This document shows positions 42,695-49,577 of a DNA stretch of 64,000 nucleotides, one piece after another. How positions within the stretch are numbered: position 1 is the first letter of the stretch; each line of letters opens with the position of its first letter. Source of the stretch: Auritidibacter sp. Marseille-P8566 (GTDB lineage: Bacteria; Actinomycetota; Actinomycetes; Actinomycetales; Microbacteriaceae). The stretch covers positions 1 through 64,000 of the forward strand of contig CAMDEE010000001.1 in assembly GCA_945895375.1 (NCBI GenBank). Reading direction: 5' to 3'. The notes beneath the pieces were generated by a model. It made no database searches. It saw only the letters and a program-made list of their open reading frames with translations, and had not been told where the DNA came from. Made by a program: the position numbers and the translations under genes.

Positions 42695-44002
42695 ATGCGC
42701 GAACGCATTTTGGTCAAAGATTTAGCACAATCTGAAGACGGCCCAGTAGTCATCGGTGGCTGGGTTGAGACCCTTAGAGACCAAAAGAGAATCCAATTCA
42801 TCGTCCTTAGAGACGAGACCGGCTCTGTTCAGGTTACATACCCAAGACGTGAAGAAGTAGACGCTCTGGCTGACACTGTCTCAACCCTTACCTCAGGCAG
42901 CTTCGTCTGGGTAACTGGTCGTCTAGTTCACGATGAAAGAGTAAAGCTAGGTGGCATTGAGATCCAGCTAGATGACCTAGAGGTCATTACCTTGGCTGAC
43001 CCAGAGACTCCTATTGCTGAAGATTCAGGTATCGATAAGCGTCTGGACTGGAGATTTATTGATCTTCGCAGAGCAGAGATGAACCTAGTCTTCAGAGTTC
43101 AAACAACTATTGAGCATGCCTGGAGAACTTACTGGGTGAACAACGGCTTCATTGAGATTCACTCCCCTAAGTTGATGAGCTCACCTTCTGAATCTCATGC
43201 CGAGCTATTCAAGATGGAATACTTCGAGACTGTTGCATACCTTGCTCAATCTCCTCAGTTCTATAAGCAGATGGCAATGATGGCTGGCTTCGGAAGAATC
43301 TTTGAGATTGGCCCTGTGTTTAGAGCAGACCCTTCTTTCACTTCACGTCACGCAACTGAGTTCACCTCCGTTGACATGGAAGTTTCATACATTGAATCTC
43401 ACGAAGACATCATGAAGATTCAAGAAGATCTAATGGTTGCTGCCATCACTGCTGTCAAGAATCAGCACGGTGAAGAAATCAAGAGACTATTTGATATTCA
43501 TGTTGTTATCCCAAGCACACCATTCCCACGTATTCCACTAGCTGAAGCAATCGACATCGTTGCTAAGCGCGGTCACGAGCTTACTCGTGGTGGGGATATG
43601 GATCCAGAGGGTGAAAGACAGATTGCAGCTCACGTAGCTGAAACCTATAACCACGAGTTCGTCTTCCTAACCGACTACCCATCAACTGTTCGTCCGTTCT
43701 ATCACATGCGTCACGCCGATAACCCGAACCTAACTAACAGCTACGACCTTATCTGGCGTGGAACTGAGATCACTACAGGTGCTCAACGTGAACACAGACT
43801 TGAGGTTCTAATCGAACAGGCTAAGTCAAAGGGTCTAGATCCAGCAGGTCTTCAGTCATACATGGACTTCTTCAAGTACGGTGCACCATCACACGGTGGA
43901 TTCGGTATGGGTCTTCTAAGAGTGGTAATGCTTCTTCTTCACGAAACAAACATTCGTGAAGTTGGTTACCTATTCCGTGGGCCTAACCGCCTAGAGCCTT
44001 AG
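42695..44002 (+). CDS. aspS: Aspartyl-tRNA synthetase, archaeal/non-discriminating type
   Basis: Class II synthetase of 435 residues. The N-terminal OB-fold (VVIGGWVETLRDQKRIQFIVLRD) binds the anticodon; motif 2 is FEIGPVFRADPSFTSRHATEFTSVDME, and motif 3 is GFGMGLLRVVM. Bacterial AspRS has about 590 residues with a GAD insertion, which is missing here, so this belongs to the short archaeal-type AspRS. Such enzymes often also charge tRNA-Asn, with GatCAB amidating Asp-tRNA-Asn. AsnRS resembles it, but RFIDLRR and the motif-2 residues fit AspRS better. An AAAGGA lies 12 nt before the ATG. Confidence 0.88.
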   Translation: MRERILVKDLAQSEDGPVVIGGWVETLRDQKRIQFIVLRDETGSVQVTYPRREEVDALADTVSTLTSGSFVWVTGRLVHDERVKLGGIEIQLDDLEVITLADPETPIAEDSGIDKRLDWRFIDLRRAEMNLVFRVQTTIEHAWRTYWVNNGFIEIHSPKLMSSPSESHAELFKMEYFETVAYLAQSPQFYKQMAMMAGFGRIFEIGPVFRADPSFTSRHATEFTSVDMEVSYIESHEDIMKIQEDLMVAAITAVKNQHGEEIKRLFDIHVVIPSTPFPRIPLAEAIDIVAKRGHELTRGGDMDPEGERQIAAHVAETYNHEFVFLTDYPSTVRPFYHMRHADNPNLTNSYDLIWRGTEITTGAQREHRLEVLIEQAKSKGLDPAGLQSYMDFFKYGAPSHGGFGMGLLRVVMLLLHETNIREVGYLFRGPNRLEP

Positions 44003-44005
44003 TCC

Positions 44006-44347
44006 ATGTTCGAACGTTCTTCTCAAATACAAGGCGTTAATGCCTCGTATACAGAAGTTCAGCAAGCTCAATACAAAGCACAACATGATGCAATCGCTAA
44101 CGCGATTGCTGAACAGAAACGTAAAGGCTCGCTTTACAACGAAGTTGATGTTCAGAAACTAATTGCTGACCACTATGCATTCGTCAAGCAGTTCTGGACA
44201 CCAAACAAGCAGGCTTATAAATCTCTTGCTTTGACATATGTGCTAGACCCGGCATTCGAAGCAACCTATGAGTCCTTCGAGCCGGGCCTAGCAGCATATC
44301 TAAAGAAAGCCATTGAGATCTGGGCTGACCAGAACCTAACTGACTAA
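44006..44347 (+). CDS. Stand-alone TipAS-like domain protein
   Basis: A 113-residue, mostly helical protein. The C-terminal half (DHYAFVKQFWTPNKQAYKSLALTYVLDPAFEATYESFEPGLAAYLKKAI region) matches the TipAS antibiotic-recognition fold found at the C-terminus of MerR-type regulators such as TipA, but no HTH is present. TipAS domains bind thiopeptides or related peptides. It starts 3 nt after aspS and is surely cotranscribed. Its stop shares CTAA with the convergent vapC gene. Confidence 0.72.
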   Translation: MFERSSQIQGVNASYTEVQQAQYKAQHDAIANAIAEQKRKGSLYNEVDVQKLIADHYAFVKQFWTPNKQAYKSLALTYVLDPAFEATYESFEPGLAAYLKKAIEIWADQNLTD

Positions 44348-44751
44348 TCTGGGGTTTTGGTCCAGTCAACAATCTGTAGTCCTGGCACTCGCTTGAAGTC
44401 CTTCACGTTTTGAGTGACTAAAGTCGCCCCTTCAGAAAGAGCATGGCCAGCAATCAGGGAATCAAAAACCCCGATTTGAGTACCTTTTCTCGAGAGTTCT
44501 ACTTCAAGCAGGCCAGCTGCCTCTGCTGCTTCAGCACCAAATGGAACAACCGTGAGCATTGAAAGCATGTGTTTCAATGACTTAGTTGATCGCGGTCCAA
44601 GCTTTTGGCTAGATGTTCCGGCCCAGAGTTCCTGAGCGACTATAGACGAGACTGCCATGTCTTCCAGTTTCGTCAACTCAAACATCAGTAACGTATCTTG
44701 CCTAAAGCGAATGATTTCAATCACTGTGCTGGAATCTAAGTGAAATTTCAC
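44344..44751 (-). CDS. vapC: VapC-type PIN-domain toxin
   Basis: PIN-domain ribonuclease, 135 residues. Conserved acidic positions appear in FHLDSSTVIE, VAQELWAG and GVFDSLIAGHAL, and the family ending LVTQNVKDFKRVPGLQIVDW is clear. It probably cleaves tRNA or rRNA unless bound by its antitoxin. It overlaps the antitoxin gene by 4 nt (ATGA), the standard order. The first motif has DSS where many VapCs have DTN. Confidence 0.9.
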   Translation of the reverse strand: MKFHLDSSTVIEIIRFRQDTLLMFELTKLEDMAVSSIVAQELWAGTSSQKLGPRSTKSLKHMLSMLTVVPFGAEAAEAAGLLEVELSRKGTQIGVFDSLIAGHALSEGATLVTQNVKDFKRVPGLQIVDWTKTPD

Positions 44752-45095
44752 TCTGAGTCCTTGATGAGTTGCTCGATTGCAGGGTGCAGGCCTGGTTTTC
44801 TATAGCGCTTAACGTACTTCAGTTCTCTTAGTTCAGCTTTTTCTTCTTCAGACATGTTTCTCAGTTCCTCGATAAAAGCCATTTTGGCTTCTTCACCAGA
44901 TATCTGCTTGATTACGACAGCATCTAGCTTTTCGTCATAAGTAATACGAACTCGATCGGACTCGAATCTAAAATCTGCGGGGATGCGCACTGCCTGGCTT
45001 CCACCGTTCATAAAGACTTTAGATATCACAGAAGGCGCTTTGCTGCTTCGCTCTGGGGTTCTATCTTCTAATTTTTGAATCACTTTCTTGGTCAT
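44748..45095 (-). CDS. vapB: VapB-type antitoxin
   Basis: Antitoxin of 115 residues. The ATG at 45095 follows GGGAGG at 4 nt and is preferred over the track's start five codons earlier. The middle holds an AbrB/SpoVT-like swapped-hairpin DNA-binding segment (SKVFMNGGSQAVRIPADFRF), as in VapB, and the C-terminal part is helical and charged and would wrap the PIN toxin. About 30 extra residues precede the DNA-binding domain, longer than common VapB proteins (70-90 residues). A direct repeat stands upstream. Confidence 0.87.
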   Translation of the reverse strand: MTKKVIQKLEDRTPERSSKAPSVISKVFMNGGSQAVRIPADFRFESDRVRITYDEKLDAVVIKQISGEEAKMAFIEELRNMSEEEKAELRELKYVKRYRKPGLHPAIEQLIKDSE

Positions 45096-45114
45096 CTTTC
45101 CTCCCAACATTTCT

Positions 45115-45137
45115 GTATAGACATATCGTATAGATAT
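45115..45137. promoter_or_regulatory. Candidate VapB operator, tandem GTATAGAYAT
   Basis: GTATAGACAT (45115-45124) and GTATAGATAT (45128-45137) form a direct repeat with 13-bp period, just upstream of vapB and over its probable -10 (TATACA on the minus strand). Inside it, ATATC and GATAT form an inverted repeat around TATAC. Confidence 0.6.
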
Positions 45138-45158
45138 CTACTGACAAGTCAAGAGTTA

Positions 45159-45446
45159 TTAGCGAACGAATTCGTCTAAAGCTCCACGCAATCTCTCTGG
45201 ATCTATTCGCCAGTAGTTATGGACTTTGCCATTGATTAGAAGCACTGGGACTTCTTCTGAGTATTTGTTCCAAAGGTCTTCATCAACCAAGATGTCGTGC
45301 TCAACTAGGTTCACCTGGATATGTCTGGCTACCCCTGTGTACTCTGCTCTGAAGGCCCCGACTACTGCATTGACTGTGACTCTGGCTTCATCGCATAGAT
45401 GACAGCCTGATTTGCCTATCAGGGTCAGGTCAATGGTTGTGCTCAT
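45159..45446 (-). CDS. Glutaredoxin-like (DUF836) protein
   Basis: A small thioredoxin-fold protein of 95 residues. The redox motif is CHLC in LIGKSGCHLCDEARVTV, the cis-Pro region is EEVPVLLINGKV, and the tail LRGALDEFVR completes the fold. Probably a cytoplasmic dithiol oxidoreductase. The ATG is 6 nt after TAATCT, hence leaderless. In Actinobacteria such genes commonly sit next to the HAD-IB gene found divergently here. Confidence 0.87.
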   Translation of the reverse strand: MSTTIDLTLIGKSGCHLCDEARVTVNAVVGAFRAEYTGVARHIQVNLVEHDILVDEDLWNKYSEEVPVLLINGKVHNYWRIDPERLRGALDEFVR

Positions 45447-45452
45447 GCCTCA

Positions 45453-45458
45453 AGATTA
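45453..45458 (-). promoter_or_regulatory. -10 box TAATCT, leaderless glutaredoxin-like gene
   Basis: TAATCT, 6 nt (TGAGGC), then ATG. Confidence 0.5.
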
Positions 45459-45473
45459 TTCCAGTTCACTGCC

Positions 45474-45479
45474 TAGACT
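45474..45479 (+). promoter_or_regulatory. -10 box TAGACT, leaderless HAD gene
   Basis: TAGACT, 6 nt (AGACAT), then the GTG start. Confidence 0.5.
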
Positions 45480-45485
45480 AGACAT

Positions 45486-46229
45486 GTGCCTAAATCCCCT
45501 AAGAAGCAACCTGCTGCTTTCTTCGACGTCGATAACACGCTAGTGCGTGGGTCGACCAGCTATCAATTTGGCAAAGAGGCATACCGAAGAAGGTTCTTCC
45601 CTCGCAAAGACTTCATCGCTTTTGCTTGGCACCAGATAGTTTTTCTAACTAAAGGTGAAACAGAGCACATGCTCTCGGCTATAAAGGACCGTGCCCTCGA
45701 GTTAGTCAAGGGCAGACCATACGCTCAGATGATTGAGTTGGTTGCAGACGTTTATCAGCACAATGTGAAACCTAAGATTTGGCCAGAGACTGCTCGCCTT
45801 GCTCAACAGCACATCGCAGCAGGTAGAGAAGTGTGGCTCATCACAGCAGCTCCCCAGGAAATGGGAGACGAGATAGCAAAAGCTCTAGGTCTTACAGGTG
45901 CTCTTGGCACTCGACTAGAACACATTGATGGAATTCTGACTGGCAACATCCTAGGTAAGCCTCTGCACGGTAAAGAAAAACCAAAGGCCATCAGAAAGCT
46001 AGCTAAAGAACGTGGCTTTAGCCTCAAGAAGTCTTTCGCATACAGCGACAGCCATAACGATCTTCCGATGCTTACCTTGGTCGGTCACCCAGTTGCTGTG
46101 AACCCAGACAAGCTCCTAAAGATTTATGCCAAGGCAGCGGGTTGGAAGATCTATGACTTCAAGCGCAGAGAACTTCGCCTTCAGAAGAAAACCGTGAAAA
46201 AAGAAATCAAGATCGGTAAGCGCGGTTAA
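45486..46229 (+). CDS. HAD-IB family phosphatase
   Basis: SerB-like haloacid dehalogenase of subfamily IB, 247 residues. Motif I is FFDVDNTLVRGST, motif II WLITAAP, motif III Lys in GKEKPKAIRKL, and motif IV YSDSHNDLPML. The substrate is probably a small phosphate ester or a lipid phosphate, not identifiable from sequence. The C-terminus is strongly basic (RRELRLQKKTVKKEIKIGKRG), which may hold it to nucleic acid or membrane. Leaderless GTG start. Confidence 0.9.
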   Translation: MPKSPKKQPAAFFDVDNTLVRGSTSYQFGKEAYRRRFFPRKDFIAFAWHQIVFLTKGETEHMLSAIKDRALELVKGRPYAQMIELVADVYQHNVKPKIWPETARLAQQHIAAGREVWLITAAPQEMGDEIAKALGLTGALGTRLEHIDGILTGNILGKPLHGKEKPKAIRKLAKERGFSLKKSFAYSDSHNDLPMLTLVGHPVAVNPDKLLKIYAKAAGWKIYDFKRRELRLQKKTVKKEIKIGKRG

Positions 46230-46239
46230 ATAAAGAAAA

Positions 46240-46259
46240 CCCGCAGGATAACCTGCGGG
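46240..46259. terminator. Hairpin terminator between HAD and bS22 genes
   Basis: CCCGCAGG and CCTGCGGG pair around ATAA. On the minus strand TTTTCTTTATTT follows, so it best serves bS22; it may also stop the HAD transcript. Confidence 0.8.
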
Positions 46260-46293
46260 CCCTCTTCTCTCTTAGAGCTAAATCACGAAGTGT

Positions 46294-46392
46294 TTACTTC
46301 TTATTACGACGTTGGTGACGAGTCTTACGAAGCAACTTACGGTGCTTCTTCTTCGACATACGCTTACGACGCTTCTTGACAACTGATCCCAC
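46294..46392 (-). CDS. Small ribosomal subunit protein bS22 (AURKAIP1/COX24 domain)
   Basis: A 32-residue, extremely basic protein below the ORF-track cutoff. It starts at GTG with AGAGG 5 nt upstream and reads [20 protein letters not shown], ending [11 protein letters not shown]. This is the conserved actinobacterial small protein, homologous to the mitochondrial COX24/mS38 domain and found on the 30S subunit near the decoding region in Mycobacterium. It lies between a hairpin upstream and a terminator downstream. Confidence 0.93.
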   Translation of the reverse strand: MGSVVKKRRKRMSKKKHRKLLRKTRHQRRNKK

Positions 46393-46413
46393 AAAGACCT
46401 CTTTATTTAGATT

Positions 46414-46434
46414 AACCCCTGTGATTCAGGGGTT
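46414..46434. other. 8-bp hairpin upstream of bS22
   Basis: AACCCCTG and CAGGGGTT pair around TGATT, 22 nt upstream of the bS22 GTG. It lacks a T-run on the minus strand and lies close to the ribosome binding site, so it could be a leader structure. Confidence 0.45.
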
Positions 46435-46530
46435 CTTTCGACTCCTTGTATTCTAGCCCACGCTTGGCTATGGGTAAAAACCCCTGCTAATCCCTAGGCA
46501 TTACCGCAGAGGAAGTAAAGTGAAAGCACT

Positions 46531-47064
46531 ATGACTGAAGAGCAGCCTTACACCTTGGTGGAAAAGACCAGCAGTTTTGAAATAAGGCATTATCCAAGCT
46601 ATGTCCTAATTCAAGTAACTACCAGGGGCGAGTTCTCTAGAGCCGCGAGCATGGCATTTAGCCCGCTAGTGAACTACATTTCTGGCCGTAACGAATCCAG
46701 GGAAAAGTTTGCAATGACTGCTCCGGTTATTCATGCCCCAGATAAAGCATCAGAGGTCCATGTGGTTAGCTTTGTGCTACCTAAAGACGTGTCAATCAAA
46801 GACCTGCCACTACCTAGCGATGCTCAGGTTTCCAGACATCACGTTGGTGCTCATTATGCTGCTGCAGTCAAGTTCAGAGGTTTAGCTAGCTTTGAACACT
46901 TCAATTCTTTAGGCAATCAGCTTCTAGTTGATGTCAAAAGCGCTGGCTTAGAGGTAGCCGGTGATCCCTACTATGCCCGCTTCGATCCTCCATGGAAACC
47001 AGGTTTCCTAAGAAGAAATGAAGCGATAGTCGCATTAGCCGGATACCCCTCGAAAGGAAAATAA
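46531..47064 (+). CDS. SOUL family heme-binding protein
   Basis: A 177-residue SOUL/HBP-type protein. The family opening is YTLVEKTSSFEIRHYPSYVLIQV, followed by the GRNESREKFAMTAPVI motif and closing ARFDPPWKPGFLRRNE, all diagnostic. Family members bind heme or tetrapyrroles in animals; bacterial roles are unclear. No signal peptide. No convincing ribosome binding site is seen near the ATG. The stop overlaps the aquaporin start by 1 nt, so both are cotranslated. Confidence 0.9.
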   Translation: MTEEQPYTLVEKTSSFEIRHYPSYVLIQVTTRGEFSRAASMAFSPLVNYISGRNESREKFAMTAPVIHAPDKASEVHVVSFVLPKDVSIKDLPLPSDAQVSRHHVGAHYAAAVKFRGLASFEHFNSLGNQLLVDVKSAGLEVAGDPYYARFDPPWKPGFLRRNEAIVALAGYPSKGK

Positions 47065-47714
47065 TGGAAATCAATAAAAATCTAAGAAGCGCTCTTGCTG
47101 AAGCAATTGGTGTGATGCTGTTTGTGACATCGATTGTTGCAGTTAACTTCAACACAACATTCCACAACCTAGCTCTAGCTGGAACACTAACTCTGATGAT
47201 TCTGGTTACAGCAACAGTTTCAGGTGGACACCTAAACCCTGTTGTATCACTATTCTTTTTTGCCCGCAAAGCAATTAGTCTTGCAACCCTTATTCAATAC
47301 TGGATTGCTCAGTTGCTTGGAGCATTTGCAGGTCTATACCTTGGCTACTCACTCTCAGGTTCTACAGTGGTTGCAAAGATCACCCCTGCCGGTGTTTCAG
47401 AATCTGGTGCTTTCATCGGTGAAGTATTAGCAACTACTGTCTTGGTTGTGATCATCTCTCGTCTTGCATCAACTGACAGGGCGGCAATCATTCCTTTTGC
47501 AGTTGGTATCTGGGTTCTAGCTGCAAGCACCTTTACTCTTACCGGAGCTCAGGCAAACCCAGCTGTTACCTTCGCCCTGATGCTACGCGATGGCTTCACC
47601 CAGAACCACCTAGCCGTAGTTCTTGCTGAAATCGTTGGTGCACTCATTGCCTTTATCTACATCAGCGTGCTTGATGGCAAGCCAAAGAAAGCCAAGAAAG
47701 CTAAGAAAAAGTAA
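47064..47714 (+). CDS. MIP family channel (aquaporin-like)
   Basis: Six-span channel of 216 residues. The first pore motif is GGHLNPVVS (NPV instead of NPA) and the second is GAQANPAVTF. The residue after the second NPA, normally Arg in the selectivity filter (NPAR), is Val. This predicts a less polar and wider pore than in water channels. A lysine tail (KPKKAKKAKKK) ends the protein. It lies between the SOUL gene and arsC; channels beside ArsC can export arsenite. Confidence 0.87.
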   Translation: MEINKNLRSALAEAIGVMLFVTSIVAVNFNTTFHNLALAGTLTLMILVTATVSGGHLNPVVSLFFFARKAISLATLIQYWIAQLLGAFAGLYLGYSLSGSTVVAKITPAGVSESGAFIGEVLATTVLVVIISRLASTDRAAIIPFAVGIWVLAASTFTLTGAQANPAVTFALMLRDGFTQNHLAVVLAEIVGALIAFIYISVLDGKPKKAKKAKKK

Positions 47715-47733
47715 TTCACCTTTAGTTAACTCT

Positions 47734-47768
47734 GTAATGCCCCTGACCAGAACGGTTGGGGGCATTAC
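47734..47768 (+). terminator. Stem-loop between aquaporin and arsC
   Basis: GTAATGCCCC and GGGGCATTAC form a 10-bp stem with a 15-nt loop. The following sequence is only moderately T-rich (TGCTTTAGGGTTT) and already contains the arsC -10 box. Confidence 0.6.
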
Positions 47769-47773
47769 TGCTT

Positions 47774-47779
47774 TAGGGT
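47774..47779 (+). promoter_or_regulatory. -10 box TAGGGT, leaderless arsC
   Basis: TAGGGT, 6 nt (TTAGTC), then ATG. Confidence 0.45.
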
Positions 47780-47785
47780 TTAGTC

Positions 47786-48193
47786 ATGAGTAATAAATCA
47801 AGTGTTCTATTTGTTTGCGTTCACAATGCTGGTCGTTCCCAGATGGCAGCAGGTTTTCTTAGAGAACTAGCTGGTGATCGAGTAGAGGTTCTCTCTGCTG
47901 GCACCCAGCCCAAGAATGAGATAAACCCAAGCGCTATTGAAGCAATGGCTGAAGTCGGAATTGACATCACAGGTCAACAACCTAAGGTTCTTACAGAAGA
48001 AGCAGTCAAGGCAAGTGACTATGTCATCACAATGGGTTGTGGGGATGAATGCCCATGGTTCCCAGGCAAGATTTATCTAGATTGGGTTTTAGATGATCCA
48101 GCTGGTCTTGGTGTTGAAGCAGTAAGACCCATCAGAGACAAGATCAAAGATCTCGTAACTGCACTAGTTGCAGAAATAGACGCTAAGCCTTAG
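47786..48193 (+). CDS. arsC: Arsenate reductase / low-molecular-weight phosphatase family
   Basis: LMW tyrosine-phosphatase-fold protein of 135 residues. The P-loop is VCVHNAGRSQMAAGF (CX5RS), and a CGDECPWFPGK segment near residue 90 supplies further cysteines, as in thioredoxin- or mycothiol-linked arsenate reductases; DWVLDDPAGLG carries the general-acid Asp region. It likely reduces arsenate to arsenite. Its last 11 nt overlap the convergent ArsR-like gene. Confidence 0.88.
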   Translation: MSNKSSVLFVCVHNAGRSQMAAGFLRELAGDRVEVLSAGTQPKNEINPSAIEAMAEVGIDITGQQPKVLTEEAVKASDYVITMGCGDECPWFPGKIYLDWVLDDPAGLGVEAVRPIRDKIKDLVTALVAEIDAKP

Positions 48194-48743
48194 GTTTTCT
48201 AGCTACCGGCTTTTTAGCCGGAGCTTTCTTAGCAACAGGCTTCTTAGCTGGTGCTTTCTTGGAAGTGACCTTCTTTGCTGCAGTCTTTAACTTGGCTGAT
48301 GCTTCCCCAACTTTTTCAGTTGCTTCACGCTTAGCATCAGATAGCTTTCTGCCTAGTTCTTTGCCAGCCTGCTCAGGGTCGACATCTAGGTTGATCTTCA
48401 CACCTGCACGCTTTTCCAACCAAGTAGCGGCTGAAGATAACAGGTTGCCGATGTTCTCACCAAGAATGTCGGCTTGACCTGAAACAAATGCTGAACCGAA
48501 CTTTCCAAACCACTTAGCCGCACGACCGAAACCGGTCTTGTTCAAACTGTATGTGCTGGTCTTTCCCTTGGTGACAACAGTTAGTAACTCTGCGGCTACC
48601 AATACTTTTAGGTGCTTGTCTAATGCAGTTGCTGAAAGCTTTGTCTTCTTAGCAAGAGCAGCTGTTGTTAGGGCCTCAGCAGCAACGTATTCGAGAATGG
48701 TGCGACGGTTCTGATCTGCTAACGCGTTGAATACATCGGTCAT
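48183..48743 (-). CDS. ArsR-type winged-helix regulator with histone H1-like tail
   Basis: A 186-residue protein. Residues 1-75 form an ArsR-like winged helix (FNALADQNRRTILEYVAAEALTTAALAKK, then KLSATALDKHLKVLVAAELL and KGKTSTYSL). A middle helical part follows, and the last 40 residues are a Lys/Ala/Pro tail with repeats of PAKKPVAKKA. No cysteine pair for metal sensing is visible. It overlaps proC by 4 nt and is cotranscribed with it, and converges on arsC. Confidence 0.85.
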   Translation of the reverse strand: MTDVFNALADQNRRTILEYVAAEALTTAALAKKTKLSATALDKHLKVLVAAELLTVVTKGKTSTYSLNKTGFGRAAKWFGKFGSAFVSGQADILGENIGNLLSSAATWLEKRAGVKINLDVDPEQAGKELGRKLSDAKREATEKVGEASAKLKTAAKKVTSKKAPAKKPVAKKAPAKKPVARKPKA

Positions 48744-49573
48744 TTTCTCTGCTCCTGGGCTATTTCCTTAGCGCGAGCTAGTGCTGCGCTTGTTGCTTTA
48801 AAGAATAAGTCATTGAGGTTACCCTCTTGCAACACCGCAATAGCCTTCATGGTTGTTCCGTTAGGAGAGGTTACCTGTCTTCTAAGTTCAGCAGGGTCAC
48901 CGTGAGTTTGAACTAGAAGTTCACTTGCACCAAGGAAGGTTTGTGAAACAAGTAGATAAGCATCTTCTTCACTAAAGCCATGGCTAATAGCGGTCTTGAT
49001 GAACTCTTCGATGAAGTAAAAGACATATGCAGGACCTGAACCAGAAATGGTTGATAGAGCATCAATCTGTTCCTCAGGTAAGACCAATGTCTTACCAACA
49101 GCATCAAACAGTGAAACTGCAACAGCTAGTTGTTCATCAGTAACTCTTGAACCTTTGGAAACTCCGGTTAGTCCCTTTTGAATAAGAGCTGGAGTGTTAG
49201 GCATCGCACGAATAACGGCAACTGAATCTGGAAGATGATCTTCCATAGTTTTGATCTCAACTCCAGCTGCTACTGAGATAACCAAAGCATCCTTAGAGAT
49301 AACCCCTCTAACTTCTTCTAACACCTCTAGAACATATGCAGGCTTCACAGCAACTAGAACAATGTCAGCACCTTCAACAGCTAAAGAGTTAGCGTTTGGT
49401 TGATACTCAGTTGCAAAAGCAGTTAGCCCAAACTTCTTTGAAAGCTCTTCAGCGCTGGCAACAGATTTAGTTGTTGCCCTAACATCGGAACCCTTAGTTC
49501 CGTTTTGAATCATCCCGGCAAGGATAGCGGTTCCCATGGAACCTGCACCTAGAAAAGCAACTGTTTGTGTCAT
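48740..49573 (-). CDS. proC: Pyrroline-5-carboxylate reductase
   Basis: NADPH-dependent reductase for the last step of proline synthesis, 277 residues. The Rossmann motif is FLGAGSMGTAILAGM, then LVAVKPAYVLEVL, the signature VIRAMPNTPALIQKG, and the C-terminal dimer domain with SGSGPAYVFYFIE and TSPNGTTMKAI. Normal length for the family. It follows the unknown membrane gene by 4 nt and overlaps the ArsR-like gene. Confidence 0.96.
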   Translation of the reverse strand: MTQTVAFLGAGSMGTAILAGMIQNGTKGSDVRATTKSVASAEELSKKFGLTAFATEYQPNANSLAVEGADIVLVAVKPAYVLEVLEEVRGVISKDALVISVAAGVEIKTMEDHLPDSVAVIRAMPNTPALIQKGLTGVSKGSRVTDEQLAVAVSLFDAVGKTLVLPEEQIDALSTISGSGPAYVFYFIEEFIKTAISHGFSEEDAYLLVSQTFLGASELLVQTHGDPAELRRQVTSPNGTTMKAIAVLQEGNLNDLFFKATSAALARAKEIAQEQRK

Positions 49574-49577
49574 GTAA

